In this document: one piece after another, positions 17,054 to 25,899 of the stretch
Layout of the letters: each line of letters begins with the position of its first letter
Numbering within the stretch: the first letter of the stretch is position 1
Translations under genes and position numbers: made by a program
The notes under the pieces: generated by a model
The model's input: the letters and a program-made list of their open reading frames with translations, nothing else
Told to the model about the DNA's origin: nothing
Databases searched by the model: none
Assembly: GCF_001570525.1 (NCBI RefSeq)
Contig: NZ_BBXC01000011.1
Span: 352,113 to 416,112 of the forward strand
Direction: 5' to 3'
DNA length: 64,000 bases
From: Herbidospora sakaeratensis
Lineage (GTDB): Bacteria; Actinomycetota; Actinomycetes; Streptosporangiales; Streptosporangiaceae

Positions 17054-19786
17054 ATGAGAACAACCCGAGGCATCCTGGCGGCGGCCGTGGCCGCTTCCCT
17101 CCTGACGGCGCTCCCCGCCGAGGCGGCGGTCCCGACCGCCGACCAGCAGTGGGCCGAGATCCAGCAGCTCGTCGGCGCGGTCAAGGGCCGCTGGACGACC
17201 CAGAACTACTCCGGCGCGGTCAACCGCACCATGCCCGACACGGCCCTCCTCGGCAACGGCGACATCGGCGTGACCTCCGGCGGCAGCCAGGGGAGCAAGA
17301 CCTTCTACATCTCCAAGGGCGACTTCTGGACGTCCGCCGGCAGCCCCTCCCTGGTGGCGCTCGGCAACGTGACGATCCAGGCCGACACCACGATCACCGC
17401 CACGAACCTGGCGCTGGGCTCGACCGCGACGGCGTCCAGCAACCATCCGTCGTTCCCGCCGTCGCGCGCGGTCTCGGGCGCCTGGGGCTCCGGTTACGAG
17501 GGCTGGGTCTCCAACGTGGGCAAGCCGCAGTGGCTGCGCCTCGACCTGGGCTCGGCGAAGACCTTCCGCCGCTACATCCTCAGGCACGACCAGGCCGCCC
17601 GCCCCGGCGAGGCCGCCAACAACGGCAAGAACTGGACGCTCGAAGCCAGCACCGACGGCCAGACCTGGACCACGATCGACACCGTCACCGGCAACACGGC
17701 GGCCACGACCGACCGCACGTTCGCCCCGGTGACCGCGCGCTATCTGCGCCTGAACCTGACCGAGCCGACCCAGGGCACCACCGGCGACTCGATCAACAAC
17801 CCGCGTGCCCGCGTCGGCACCTTCGAGCTGTACGACGCCGAGGGCCCCACCCAGCCGACCGGCGACTTCCTGGAGGAGCAGAACGTCCTCAAGGGCGACG
17901 TCGACACGTCCATGCAGCTCGGCGGCGTGCCCGTGACGATGAAGACCTTCACCGGCGCCGACAGCAACGTGGTCGTCACCTCCATCACCTCCCGGGGCGA
18001 CCGGCCGGTCCGGCTGCGCGCCCAGACCGTCGTCGGCACCCCCGACGCGCGTGGCGGCATGGTGCAGACCTCCGGCGTCCAGGGCGACACCCTGTGGGCC
18101 ACCCGCCAGACCCCCGCGAGCAGCCGGGGCGTCTCCCGGGCGTCGCTGGCCACCCGGGTGATCGGCGGGAACCCGGCGGTCTCGAACGGCCGCGTCGACT
18201 TCGAGCTGGCCCCCGGCCAGACCGTCGACGTCGTGACGGCCGTCGCGGGCGGCGGCGTCAACCCGGCCGACCCGGGCCCGGCCGCGATCGCCCTGGCGGG
18301 GGCCCAGACCGCCGCGTCGGTCGACGACCTCTACGCCGCTCACCTCGACTGGTGGAAGAACTACTGGCTGCGCTCCTACGTCGACCTCGACGACGACGTG
18401 CTGGAGCGCTTCTACTACAGCTCGCTGTACTTCCTCGGCAGCTCGCTGCGCGAGGGCAAGACCGCTTCGGGCCTGTACGGCATCTGGGCCACCACCGACT
18501 TCCCGCAGTGGGGCGGCGACTTCCACCTCAACTACAACTGGCAGGCCAACTACTACGGCGTCTACAGCTCCAACCGGCCGGAGCTGGCGCTGCCCTACTT
18601 CGACGCGGTCGACGCCTTCGTGCCGGAGGCCCGCCGCCGCGCCGCCGAGGACCTGCGCCGGGTGAAGCCCGACTACGTCGACGCCCGTTTCCCGAGCGGC
18701 GGCGTGCAGAGCGGCGTGCTGTTCCCCGTGGGCATCAGCCCGTTCGGCACCACGAGCGACGACAACTACCACAACCAGGTGGCCAACGCCCTGTTCACGG
18801 TGACCCAGCACATCGAGTACTGGCAGTACACCCGCGACGAGCAGTGGCTGCGCGAGACCGGCTACCCCTTCATGAAGGACGTCGCCGCGTTCTTCGAGAA
18901 CTGGGTCGAGGAGGACCCGGCCACCGGCGCCCTGTCGTTCTGGGGCGGCCCGCACGAGATCACCTGGGCCAAGAACCCCAGCGCCGACCTCGGCATGCTG
19001 AAGCTGCTGCTGACCACGCTGGAGGAGACCAGCACCCGGCTCGGCCTCGACGCCGGCCACCGCTGGGTGTGGGGCAAGATGTTGCGCAACCTGCCCCCGA
19101 TCCCCACGACGACCTACCAGGGCAAGACGGTCTACGCCCTCGGCGAGCCCGGCACCATCAGCGACAACCGGGCGATCCGCCCCGGCGACAACACGGTCAA
19201 CCTGGAGTTCGTCCACCCGGGCGGACAGATCGGCATCGGCTCCCCCGCCGCGGAGCGGCAGACCGCCATCGACACGATCAACGCGATGAACTCGTGGGGC
19301 CAGGACAACAGCTTCCCGAAGGTCTTCACCCAGGCCGCCCGGGTCGGCTACCCCGGCCAGACGATCATCGACCGCCTCAAGCAGCAGATCAACCAGCACG
19401 CGGTGGCCAACCTGCGCATCTCCGACGGCAACCACGGCCTGGAGAAGGCCGGTGCGATCGAGGCGCTGAACAACCTGCTGCTGCAGAGCTGGGACGGCCT
19501 GGTCACGGTCTTCCCGGTGTGGCCGGCCGGCAAGAGCGGGGCGTTCCACAACCTGCGTGAGAAGGGCGGCCTGGTCGTGAGCGCGTCCCGGACCGGGGAC
19601 GCGGTGGAGTACGTCACCGTGAAGAGCGAGCAGGGCGGGGTGTTCGAGGTCAAGAACCCCTGGTTCGGCACGAAGGTCGACGTCACGGCCGACGACGGCA
19701 CGGCGAGCAACGTCGGCGCCGGGAAGTCCACCCTGCGCGTCAACGCGGCGAAGGGCACGACCTACACGTTCACGCCCGCCCAGTAG
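17054..19786 (+). CDS. Secreted GH95-like glycosidase with inserted discoidin domain
   Basis: 910 aa. The signal peptide ends near LPAEA. An N-terminal beta domain (LLGNGDIGV, about 65) is interrupted at about 112-262 by an F5/8 type C (CBM32-like) module (ALGSTATASSNHPSF ... RYLRLNL ... GTFELYD). The (alpha/alpha)6 barrel follows (about 330-770), including WGGDFHLNYNWQANYYG near 485-500, and a C-terminal beta domain closes it. GH95 enzymes are alpha-L-fucosidases or related alpha-galactosidases; the exact sugar is uncertain here. The upstream palindrome at 16972 suggests a dedicated repressor. Confidence 0.78.
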   Translation: MRTTRGILAAAVAASLLTALPAEAAVPTADQQWAEIQQLVGAVKGRWTTQNYSGAVNRTMPDTALLGNGDIGVTSGGSQGSKTFYISKGDFWTSAGSPSLVALGNVTIQADTTITATNLALGSTATASSNHPSFPPSRAVSGAWGSGYEGWVSNVGKPQWLRLDLGSAKTFRRYILRHDQAARPGEAANNGKNWTLEASTDGQTWTTIDTVTGNTAATTDRTFAPVTARYLRLNLTEPTQGTTGDSINNPRARVGTFELYDAEGPTQPTGDFLEEQNVLKGDVDTSMQLGGVPVTMKTFTGADSNVVVTSITSRGDRPVRLRAQTVVGTPDARGGMVQTSGVQGDTLWATRQTPASSRGVSRASLATRVIGGNPAVSNGRVDFELAPGQTVDVVTAVAGGGVNPADPGPAAIALAGAQTAASVDDLYAAHLDWWKNYWLRSYVDLDDDVLERFYYSSLYFLGSSLREGKTASGLYGIWATTDFPQWGGDFHLNYNWQANYYGVYSSNRPELALPYFDAVDAFVPEARRRAAEDLRRVKPDYVDARFPSGGVQSGVLFPVGISPFGTTSDDNYHNQVANALFTVTQHIEYWQYTRDEQWLRETGYPFMKDVAAFFENWVEEDPATGALSFWGGPHEITWAKNPSADLGMLKLLLTTLEETSTRLGLDAGHRWVWGKMLRNLPPIPTTTYQGKTVYALGEPGTISDNRAIRPGDNTVNLEFVHPGGQIGIGSPAAERQTAIDTINAMNSWGQDNSFPKVFTQAARVGYPGQTIIDRLKQQINQHAVANLRISDGNHGLEKAGAIEALNNLLLQSWDGLVTVFPVWPAGKSGAFHNLREKGGLVVSASRTGDAVEYVTVKSEQGGVFEVKNPWFGTKVDVTADDGTASNVGAGKSTLRVNAAKGTTYTFTPAQ

Positions 19787-19800
19787 GCGGCTGAACCAGG

Positions 19801-19829
19801 AAGGCCCGGCGCGGACCGCGCCGGGCCTT
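19801..19829 (+). terminator. Strong hairpin after GH95-like gene
   Basis: AAGGCCCGGCGCGG and CCGCGCCGGGCCTT are perfectly complementary (14 bp arms, essentially only the loop bases unpaired), starting 15 bp after the stop and followed by TCTCATTCCT. No long T-run, as is common in actinomycetes. Confidence 0.75.
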
Positions 19830-19830
19830 C

Positions 19831-20262
19831 TCATTCCTCGTCAGGGTCGGCGATCTCGATGATGTGGAGGGGGTTGTCGAGGGCCGCCGACGGGCCCTCC
19901 CATTTGGCGGCGGAGACCGTGAGGATCGGGCAGACGCTCGCGTCCGCGATCGCCGCCACGTGGGCGTCCCACGGCGCGAGGCCGGTTTTGTTCATGACCT
20001 TCGCGAGCATGACCGCCTGGTCGACGCCGTTGAGGGACGCGACCATGACATGGGTGAGCCGGGCGAGGCCCCCGAGAAGGGCCTGGGCGTCGGCGTCACC
20101 GGGTAAGGCGCTCGCGACGCCGGCCATCGCGAGCACCGGGACGACCAGAGGCTGACCGATCGCGTCGTAGCCCTGCAGGAGCTTGATCAGCCCGACGTCT
20201 CCACGGGCCATCTCCTCGATCGTGCCGGTGTCGAGGATCATGGGCGTGGGGACGTGACTCAC
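19831..20262 (-). CDS. PIN-like toxin of a VapBC-type pair
   Basis: 143 aa from GTG 20262, overlapping the antitoxin stop (GTGA). PIN features: first acidic residue Asp11 in MILDTG and Asp99 in APWDAHVAAIADASVCPILT. The usual last acidic cluster after ILT is replaced (TVSAAKW), so catalytic competence is uncertain. The family cleaves RNA. Gene order antitoxin-toxin with translational coupling supports the call. Confidence 0.72.
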   Translation of the reverse strand: MSHVPTPMILDTGTIEEMARGDVGLIKLLQGYDAIGQPLVVPVLAMAGVASALPGDADAQALLGGLARLTHVMVASLNGVDQAVMLAKVMNKTGLAPWDAHVAAIADASVCPILTVSAAKWEGPSAALDNPLHIIEIADPDEE

Positions 20263-20543
20263 GTGGCACCACCGGGAGCGGCGAGTCCCTTGTCTCTGAG
20301 CTGCCGGGCGATGTGCGCCCTCATCCTTTCGACGCGCGCGCCCACGGCGGGGTCGGCGTCGGCCTCGTCGAGTTTGGCCTGCCAGGCGGCCCGGGCGGCG
20401 AGGTCACGGGCGTGCAGCGACTCCATCGCGGCCGTCACGACCGCCGACACCGAGGGGGCGAACCCACTCTCGACGAGACGGTCGGCGAAGGCGGCCAGAT
20501 CGCGGTCGAGCGTCAGGCTGATCTTTTTCTTGCCTTCGGTCAT
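20259..20543 (-). CDS. Antitoxin (VapB/ParD-like), 94 aa
   Basis: Starts at ATG 20543. Its N-terminus KKKISLTLDRDLAAFADRLVESG has the ribbon-helix-helix pattern of DNA-binding antitoxins, followed by a charged helical tail that would bind the toxin. It overlaps the toxin gene by 4 bp. There is no ribosome binding site, but a -10 (TAGGAT, 20555-20550 on the minus strand) lies just before the ATG, consistent with a leaderless mRNA. Confidence 0.76.
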   Translation of the reverse strand: MTEGKKKISLTLDRDLAAFADRLVESGFAPSVSAVVTAAMESLHARDLAARAAWQAKLDEADADPAVGARVERMRAHIARQLRDKGLAAPGGAT

Positions 20544-20549
20544 ACTTTT

Positions 20550-20601
20550 ATCCTACCGCTCTCCGGCTCCATGAGAAGGCGCTCATCGGCGGCTCATGGA
20601 G
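20550..20601 (-). promoter_or_regulatory. Promoter and inverted repeat of the toxin-antitoxin pair
   Basis: TAGGAT (minus strand, 20550-20555) ends 6 nt before the antitoxin ATG. Upstream, CTCCATGAG (20567-20575) and CTCATGGAG (20593-20601) are perfect 9-bp inverted arms 17 bp apart, a likely antitoxin autoregulatory site or a hairpin. Confidence 0.45.
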
Positions 20602-20668
20602 TGCTCACGCCCGGCTTCGAAGCTCTTCTCAGGCGGGCGCGTCGCCCGCCCCTACGGGAGGGGTTCCG

Positions 20669-21232
20669 ATGAGGAAGAACGTTCTGCTGGGCGGGGTCGT
20701 GCTGGGTGTGCTGCTGGGGGCCGGGGTCGCCGCGCCGGCCAGTGCCGAGGAGCGGGCGTGCCGAGGGACGCTGCGGGCCGTCACGGTCGACAACCTGCGG
20801 GTGCCCTCGGGGGCCACGTGCACGCTGGCCGGCACGAAGATCAAGGGCACGCTCAAGGTCGAGCGGGGGGCCACGCTGGTCGCCCGGGGGATCCGGGTCG
20901 AGGGCAACGTCCAGGGCGAGAACGCCAAGGCCGTCAGCGTGCTCGCCGGGTCTCACGTCAAGGGCAGCGTGCAGGTCAAGCAGGGCGGCGCGGCGACCGT
21001 CACCTCGTCGCGGATCGACTCCGACATCCAGCTCGACGCCAACAAGCGCTACCTGAGGGTGAACTCCAACCGGGTCGGCGGGTCGATCCAGGTCGTCGGG
21101 AACCGGGGCGGCGCGCAGATCAAGGGCAACACCATGAAGGGCAACCTCCAGTGCAAGGAGAACTCGCCCCGGCCGACGGGCGGCGGCAACAAGGCCGGCG
21201 GCAACAAGGAGGACCAGTGCCGCCGGCTCTAG
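20669..21232 (+). CDS. Secreted repeat protein, 187 aa
   Basis: ATG 20669 has GGGAGGGG upstream. The signal peptide ends near APASA. The mature part is a run of short beta elements (GTLKVERGATLVARGIRVEGNV, HVKGSVQVKQGGAATV, SDIQLDANK, GSIQVVGNRGGAQIKGN) with a period of roughly 20 residues, suggesting a small right-handed beta-solenoid. Cys at both ends (ACRGT, CTLAG, QCKEN, QCRRL) may form disulfides. The tail is Gly/Asn/Lys-rich. Function unknown; wall-associated or extracellular. Confidence 0.72.
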   Translation: MRKNVLLGGVVLGVLLGAGVAAPASAEERACRGTLRAVTVDNLRVPSGATCTLAGTKIKGTLKVERGATLVARGIRVEGNVQGENAKAVSVLAGSHVKGSVQVKQGGAATVTSSRIDSDIQLDANKRYLRVNSNRVGGSIQVVGNRGGAQIKGNTMKGNLQCKENSPRPTGGGNKAGGNKEDQCRRL

Positions 21233-22413
21233 CCGGGGTAGTCCGGGAGCCGGAACGAGGTGTGCACCCGCAGGCCCACGCTCGACGCCGTCAGCAGCCT
21301 GACGGCCGGAGCGGGCAGGCGGTTGAGGACCCGCATCCCGTACACGAGATTGCGCAGGGCCCGGTCGGTGCCGGGCACCAGCCGTTTGGCCGCGCCGATC
21401 GCGAAGGCCCTGCTTCTCCGTACGTAGCCGGCCAGCTCGTGCTCGTAGGAGGCGAAGGCGTGGTTGTGGTCGGGGAATCGCGCCAGTTCGCCGGCCATGA
21501 CGTAGGCGCCGACCATGGCCAGGCTGGTGCTGCCGCCGACGGCCGGGCCGGGGCAGTAGCCGGCGTCGCCGACCAGGGTGACGCGGCCCTTCGACCAGGT
21601 GTCCATGCGTAACTGGGTCACCGAGTCGAAGTAGAACGCGGGGGTGTCGTCGAGGCGGTCGAGCAGCTGGGCCGCCTCGCCGCCGAGGTCGGCGAAGTGC
21701 TCCTTGAGCAGGGTCTTCTGCCTGGCCGCGTCGCGGTGGTGGTAGTCGAGCGGGGCGGAGGTGCGGAACATGAACAGGCCGCGCACGTTCTCGTGGTGGT
21801 GGTAGATCGCCGCCATCCGGTTCACCGCGACGATCCCGTCGACCCGGCCGGGTGTGCCGTGATGGTCGGTCAGCGTCAGCACCGCGAGGTAGGCGCCGAT
21901 CCAGGCCGAGTAGGCGGACTCGGGGCCGAAGGTCAGCCGCCGCACGTTCGAGTGGAGGCCGTCGGCGCCGATGACGAGGTCGAACTCGCGCGGCGGGCCC
22001 TGCTCGAAGGTCACCAGCCGGTCGTCGACGGACACGATCGAGTCGCCGAAGAGGTATTCGACGTGGTCGCGGCCCGCTTCGTAGAGGATCTCGCTGAGGT
22101 CGTCGCGCATGATCTCGACGTGGTCGCCGGCCGACTTCGCCATCAGGGCGCCGATGCGGATCTCGGCCGGGCGCGCGTCGCCGGGGCGGCGGAACGAGAG
22201 CAGTTCGACGCCGGTGCGGCGATCCCTGATCTGGTCGTGTACGCCCATGCGGCGGGCGATCTCCAGTGCGGGGCGGAACAGGTCGACCGCGTGCCCGCCG
22301 GCCTTGCGCAGCGCGGGGTGCTTCTCGACGACGGTGACGGCATGGCCTCGGCGGGCGAGCCAGTAGGCGGCGAGCGGGCCCGCCACGCTCGCGCCGGAGA
22401 TCAGGATTCGCAT
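21229..22413 (-). CDS. FAD-dependent monooxygenase (PHBH/TetX-like)
   Basis: 394 aa from ATG 22413 with AAGGAG 7 nt upstream. The Rossmann motif SGASVAGPLAAYWL is at 6-19, the DG motif GADGLHSNVRR near 160, and the second FAD motif GDAGYCPGPAVGGSTSLAM near 295. Such enzymes hydroxylate aromatic or polyketide substrates with NAD(P)H, including some that inactivate antibiotics. It is divergent from a TetR gene and three overlapping inverted repeats lie between, so it is probably the TetR target. Converges on the repeat protein with 4 bp overlap. Confidence 0.88.
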   Translation of the reverse strand: MRILISGASVAGPLAAYWLARRGHAVTVVEKHPALRKAGGHAVDLFRPALEIARRMGVHDQIRDRRTGVELLSFRRPGDARPAEIRIGALMAKSAGDHVEIMRDDLSEILYEAGRDHVEYLFGDSIVSVDDRLVTFEQGPPREFDLVIGADGLHSNVRRLTFGPESAYSAWIGAYLAVLTLTDHHGTPGRVDGIVAVNRMAAIYHHHENVRGLFMFRTSAPLDYHHRDAARQKTLLKEHFADLGGEAAQLLDRLDDTPAFYFDSVTQLRMDTWSKGRVTLVGDAGYCPGPAVGGSTSLAMVGAYVMAGELARFPDHNHAFASYEHELAGYVRRSRAFAIGAAKRLVPGTDRALRNLVYGMRVLNRLPAPAVRLLTASSVGLRVHTSFRLPDYPG

Positions 22414-22423
22414 CGGAAAGCTC

Positions 22424-22466
22424 CTTACTTAACAGTAGGTAAGTTGCTGACTTAACGGATGGTAAG
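22424..22466. promoter_or_regulatory. Overlapping TetR-type operators
   Basis: CTTAC-N10-GTAAG (22424-22443), TAAGT-N5-ACTTA (22440-22454) and CTTA-N8-TAAG (22451-22466) interlock between the divergent monooxygenase and TetR starts. The first is only 11 bp from the monooxygenase ATG, which suits repression of both genes. Confidence 0.62.
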
Positions 22467-22471
22467 CCACT

Positions 22472-23005
22472 GTGAGTTCCATGGGGAGGCCGACCGACAC
22501 CCGCGACCGCATCCTGGCCACCGCCCGGGAGCTCTTCCTGGAGAAGGGGGTGCGCGACACCAGCCTGCAGCACATCGCCGACCGGCTCGGGATCACCAAA
22601 CCGGCGCTCTACTACCACTTCTCCTCCCGCGACGACCTGCTGCGCACGATCGTCACGCCGATGTTCGAGGAGCTGGAGGCGTTCCTGGCCGAGCAGGCCG
22701 GAGCCACGGCCGAGGAGCTGCTGGGGGCCTACTTCGACCTGGCCTGGCGGCGGCGCGACACGCTGGTGATGATCCTGTCCGACCTCTCCGTGCTGCACGA
22801 GCTCGACCTGATCGCCCGCATGCTGGCCTTCCGCGAAGGGCTCACCACGATCCTGATGGGCGGCGCGCCGGAGCTCGGCGCGCGGATCCGCGCCACGGTC
22901 GCCGTCGGCGGGCTCTCCGACACCGTGGTGATGTTCCCCCGGGAGCCGTACGAGCAGGTCAGGCAGGCCGCCGTGGCGGCCGCGATTATGGCGCTGCGCG
23001 GGTGA
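22472..23005 (+). CDS. TetR-family regulator
   Basis: 177 aa from GTG 22472 (ATG 22481 possible). The HTH is canonical: RDRILATARELFLEKGVRDTSLQHIADRLGITKPALYYHFSSRDDLL. The C-terminal ligand domain is variable, as expected. Its start is 58 bp from the divergent monooxygenase start and the interlocking repeats lie between, so it most likely represses both genes until a small, perhaps toxic, aromatic ligand binds. Confidence 0.88.
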   Translation: MSSMGRPTDTRDRILATARELFLEKGVRDTSLQHIADRLGITKPALYYHFSSRDDLLRTIVTPMFEELEAFLAEQAGATAEELLGAYFDLAWRRRDTLVMILSDLSVLHELDLIARMLAFREGLTTILMGGAPELGARIRATVAVGGLSDTVVMFPREPYEQVRQAAVAAAIMALRG

Positions 23006-23055
23006 ACATCCCCGACTTATAGTTCCTTCCGGAAGATTCAGCGCCGGGAGCCGTC

Positions 23056-25899
23056 GTGACACTTCGCATCAGGGCCCTGGGGCCGCTGGACGTGCCCGGC
23101 GCCGAGGCGCTGACCCGGTCGGGCAACCCCCGGCGGCTGCTGGCCGCGCTGCTCGTGCGCTCCCCCGGCGTGGTCGCCGCCGACACCCTCGCCGACGTCG
23201 TCTGGCAGGGCGTCCCGCCCGCGCGGGCCGACGCGGCGCTCCAGACGGTCGTGTCCCGGCTGCGCTCGCAACTGCGCGCGGCCGGCCTCGACGACGTGCT
23301 GCACACCCGCCACCCCGGCTACGCCCTCGTCGTCGACCCCGCCTGGTTCGACGTCACCGCCTTCGAAGACCTGGCCGAACGCGGGCGCGGCCTGCTCGCG
23401 ACCCGTCCGCGCGAGGCGCTCGCGCTGCTCGACGAAGGGCTGGCGCTCTGGCGGGGCGGCGCGTACGCCGAATACGCCCACGAGGACTTCGCGATGGCCG
23501 AGGTCGCCCGGCTGACCGAGTTGCGGTCGTCGGCCCGGGAGGACCGCGCCGAGGCCGCGCTGCGGCTGAACCGGCCGGAAGACGCGCTGGCCACGCTCGA
23601 CACGGTGATCGCCGAGTCGCCGATGCGGGAACGGTCCCGGGGTCAGCTCATGCTCGCCCTCTATCGGCTCGGACGGCAGGTCGAGGCGCTGGCCGCCTAC
23701 CGGGCGTACCGGACCATGCTCGACGAGGAACTCGGCCTGGAACCGCAGCAGGCGCTGCGCGACCTGGAGACCCGCATCCTGCGCCACGACCCCGCGCTGC
23801 ACCCCCGCGAGCCCGCCGAACCACCGGCCACGTCACTGGTCGGGCGCGACCACCTGCTCGCCGACCTGCGCGACCGGCTGGGCCGGGCCCGGGTCGTGAC
23901 GCTGACCGGGCCGGGCGGGGTCGGCAAGACGCGGCTCGCGGCGGAGGCGTCGGAGGGCGGCGCGCTGGTCGACCTGTCGTCGTTGCCGACGGGGGCCGAG
24001 GTCGCCGGGGCGATGCTGACCACGCTCGGCGTGCACCTGGTCGACGGATCGGCGCCGCTCGACCGGCTGGTCGACTACCTGCGCTCCCGCGACACGCTGC
24101 TCGTGCTGGACAACTGCGAGCACGTCGTCGAGTCGGCCGCCGCGGCCGCCCAGGCCATCGCGGCGGCGTGCCCGGCGGTGCGGATCCTGGCCACCTCGCG
24201 CCTGCCGCTCGGGCTGCCGGTCGAGCAGATCGTGCCGGTGCCGCCGCTCGGCGCGGAGGCGGTCGAGCTGTTCCGGCTGCGGGCGGCGGCGCTCGCGCCC
24301 GGGGTCGACGTCGCGGGCGACGCGGCCGAGGAGTTGTGCCGCCGTCTCGACGGGATCCCGCTGGCCATCGAACTGGCGGCCGGGCGGCTGCGGGTGATGA
24401 GCCCGGCCGAGATCCTGGCGTCGGGCGGCCTGCTGCGCACCTCCTACCGACAGGCGGCCGACCGCCATCGCACGCTCGACGCGGTGATCGACTGGTCCTA
24501 CCGCCTCCTCGACGACGACGACCGGCGGTTGTTCGCCCGGCTCTCGGTCTTCCCGGGCGTGTTCACCGCCCACGACGCGGCCCGGGTCTGCGGGCTCGAC
24601 CCGGTGGCCGCGCTCGACCGGATCGGCGACCTGGTCGACCGGTCGATGGTGGTGGCGGTCGCGGGGGGCGACGTGACGGCGTACACGATGCTGGAGACCC
24701 TGCGCGCGTTCGCGCGCGAGCGGCTCGCCGAGAGCGGCGAGGAAGCCGGCCTCCGGCAGGCGCACGCGCGGGACCTGCTGGAACTGGTGCGGCGCGGGGC
24801 CGAGCGCATCGACGGCGCGTGGGTGGCCGAGGTCGACCGGCGGTTCGGCGACATCCGCGCCGCGCACCTGTGGGCGCTCGACCACGACCTGACGCTCGAC
24901 CTGTGGCTGATCGGCGAACTGGCCGACTGGGCCGAGCTGCGCATGCCGGCCGAGCTCGAAGACTGGGCCAAGGCGGCGGCCCGCCGCTGGTCGGAGACCG
25001 GCCACGCCGACGACGAACCCCTCGCCGCCCTCGCGCTGGGGGTGGCCGCGGGCTGCGCCCGGTTCCGCAGCGACTACGAGGAGGCCAAGCGGCTGGCCCG
25101 GTTGTCGCTGCGGCTGCTCGGCCCCGACGACCCGTTCCGCCGGTTCGCCGTGTTCGTGCGGGCCGAACTGGCCCTGCTGAGCGGCGACCTCGACGAGGCG
25201 CGGCGGCTCGGCCTCGACGTGCTGCGCTGGGCCGAGACGGCCGACGACGAACTGCGGGCCGGTTACGTCCGCGCCTCGCTGGTGCTGGTGTCCGCCTACG
25301 GCGGCCGTCCGGAACAGGCGGTCGCCGACGCCACCGCGATGCTCGACACGTGCCGGTCTCCGGTGGTCAGGGGCTGGGCCCTGTACGTCCTGGGCGAGTC
25401 ACTCCTCGACACCGACCCCGGCCGGGCCGGGAGGCTGCTCGCCGAGGCCAGGTCACAGGCCGTCGCCACGGGCGACCGCTACTGCGAGGGCGTCGCGCTG
25501 ACCTCGCTGGCGTCGGTGACCGCCCGCCACGGCGACCCGGACGCGGCCGTCGACCTCTACGTCGAGGTCATCACCCACTGGGAACACCACGGGAACCGGC
25601 TCCAGCAGTGGGCCACGATCCGGGGCGCGGCGTTCCTGCTGGCCCAGCGCGGCGACCTCGCCTCGGCGCTGGCCGTGCTCGACGCCGTCGCCGCCCAGAA
25701 GGGCGCCACGCCCCTGTACGGCGCCGACGCCGACCGCCTGCGCGAACTCCGGGCCCGCGCGGCGGGCACGCCGCCCGGGGAACCGGTGGGAGACCTCCAC
25801 CGCTTCACCCTCGACCGGCTGCGGCGTCACACGAGCACGACCACCACGGCGTCGCCGTTCTTGGCGCAGGCGGTGAAGAAGTCCCAGAGCCCGGCGTAG
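23056..25899 (+). CDS. AfsR/SARP-family transcriptional regulator
   Basis: 947 aa from GTG 23056. Domains: OmpR-type winged helix (1-95, RLLAALLVRSPGVVAADTLADVVW), bacterial transcriptional activation domain (100-245), NB-ARC ATPase with Walker A GPGGVGKT (285-292) and Walker B LLVLDNCEH (348-356), then helical repeats (about 580-930). This group controls secondary metabolism or enzyme production. No biosynthetic cluster is adjacent, so its target is open. The last 24 codons (HTSTTTTASPFL...) overlap the conserved end of the convergent DUF1877 gene, suggesting the original stop was lost. Confidence 0.88.
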   Translation: MTLRIRALGPLDVPGAEALTRSGNPRRLLAALLVRSPGVVAADTLADVVWQGVPPARADAALQTVVSRLRSQLRAAGLDDVLHTRHPGYALVVDPAWFDVTAFEDLAERGRGLLATRPREALALLDEGLALWRGGAYAEYAHEDFAMAEVARLTELRSSAREDRAEAALRLNRPEDALATLDTVIAESPMRERSRGQLMLALYRLGRQVEALAAYRAYRTMLDEELGLEPQQALRDLETRILRHDPALHPREPAEPPATSLVGRDHLLADLRDRLGRARVVTLTGPGGVGKTRLAAEASEGGALVDLSSLPTGAEVAGAMLTTLGVHLVDGSAPLDRLVDYLRSRDTLLVLDNCEHVVESAAAAAQAIAAACPAVRILATSRLPLGLPVEQIVPVPPLGAEAVELFRLRAAALAPGVDVAGDAAEELCRRLDGIPLAIELAAGRLRVMSPAEILASGGLLRTSYRQAADRHRTLDAVIDWSYRLLDDDDRRLFARLSVFPGVFTAHDAARVCGLDPVAALDRIGDLVDRSMVVAVAGGDVTAYTMLETLRAFARERLAESGEEAGLRQAHARDLLELVRRGAERIDGAWVAEVDRRFGDIRAAHLWALDHDLTLDLWLIGELADWAELRMPAELEDWAKAAARRWSETGHADDEPLAALALGVAAGCARFRSDYEEAKRLARLSLRLLGPDDPFRRFAVFVRAELALLSGDLDEARRLGLDVLRWAETADDELRAGYVRASLVLVSAYGGRPEQAVADATAMLDTCRSPVVRGWALYVLGESLLDTDPGRAGRLLAEARSQAVATGDRYCEGVALTSLASVTARHGDPDAAVDLYVEVITHWEHHGNRLQQWATIRGAAFLLAQRGDLASALAVLDAVAAQKGATPLYGADADRLRELRARAAGTPPGEPVGDLHRFTLDRLRRHTSTTTTASPFLAQAVKKSQSPA

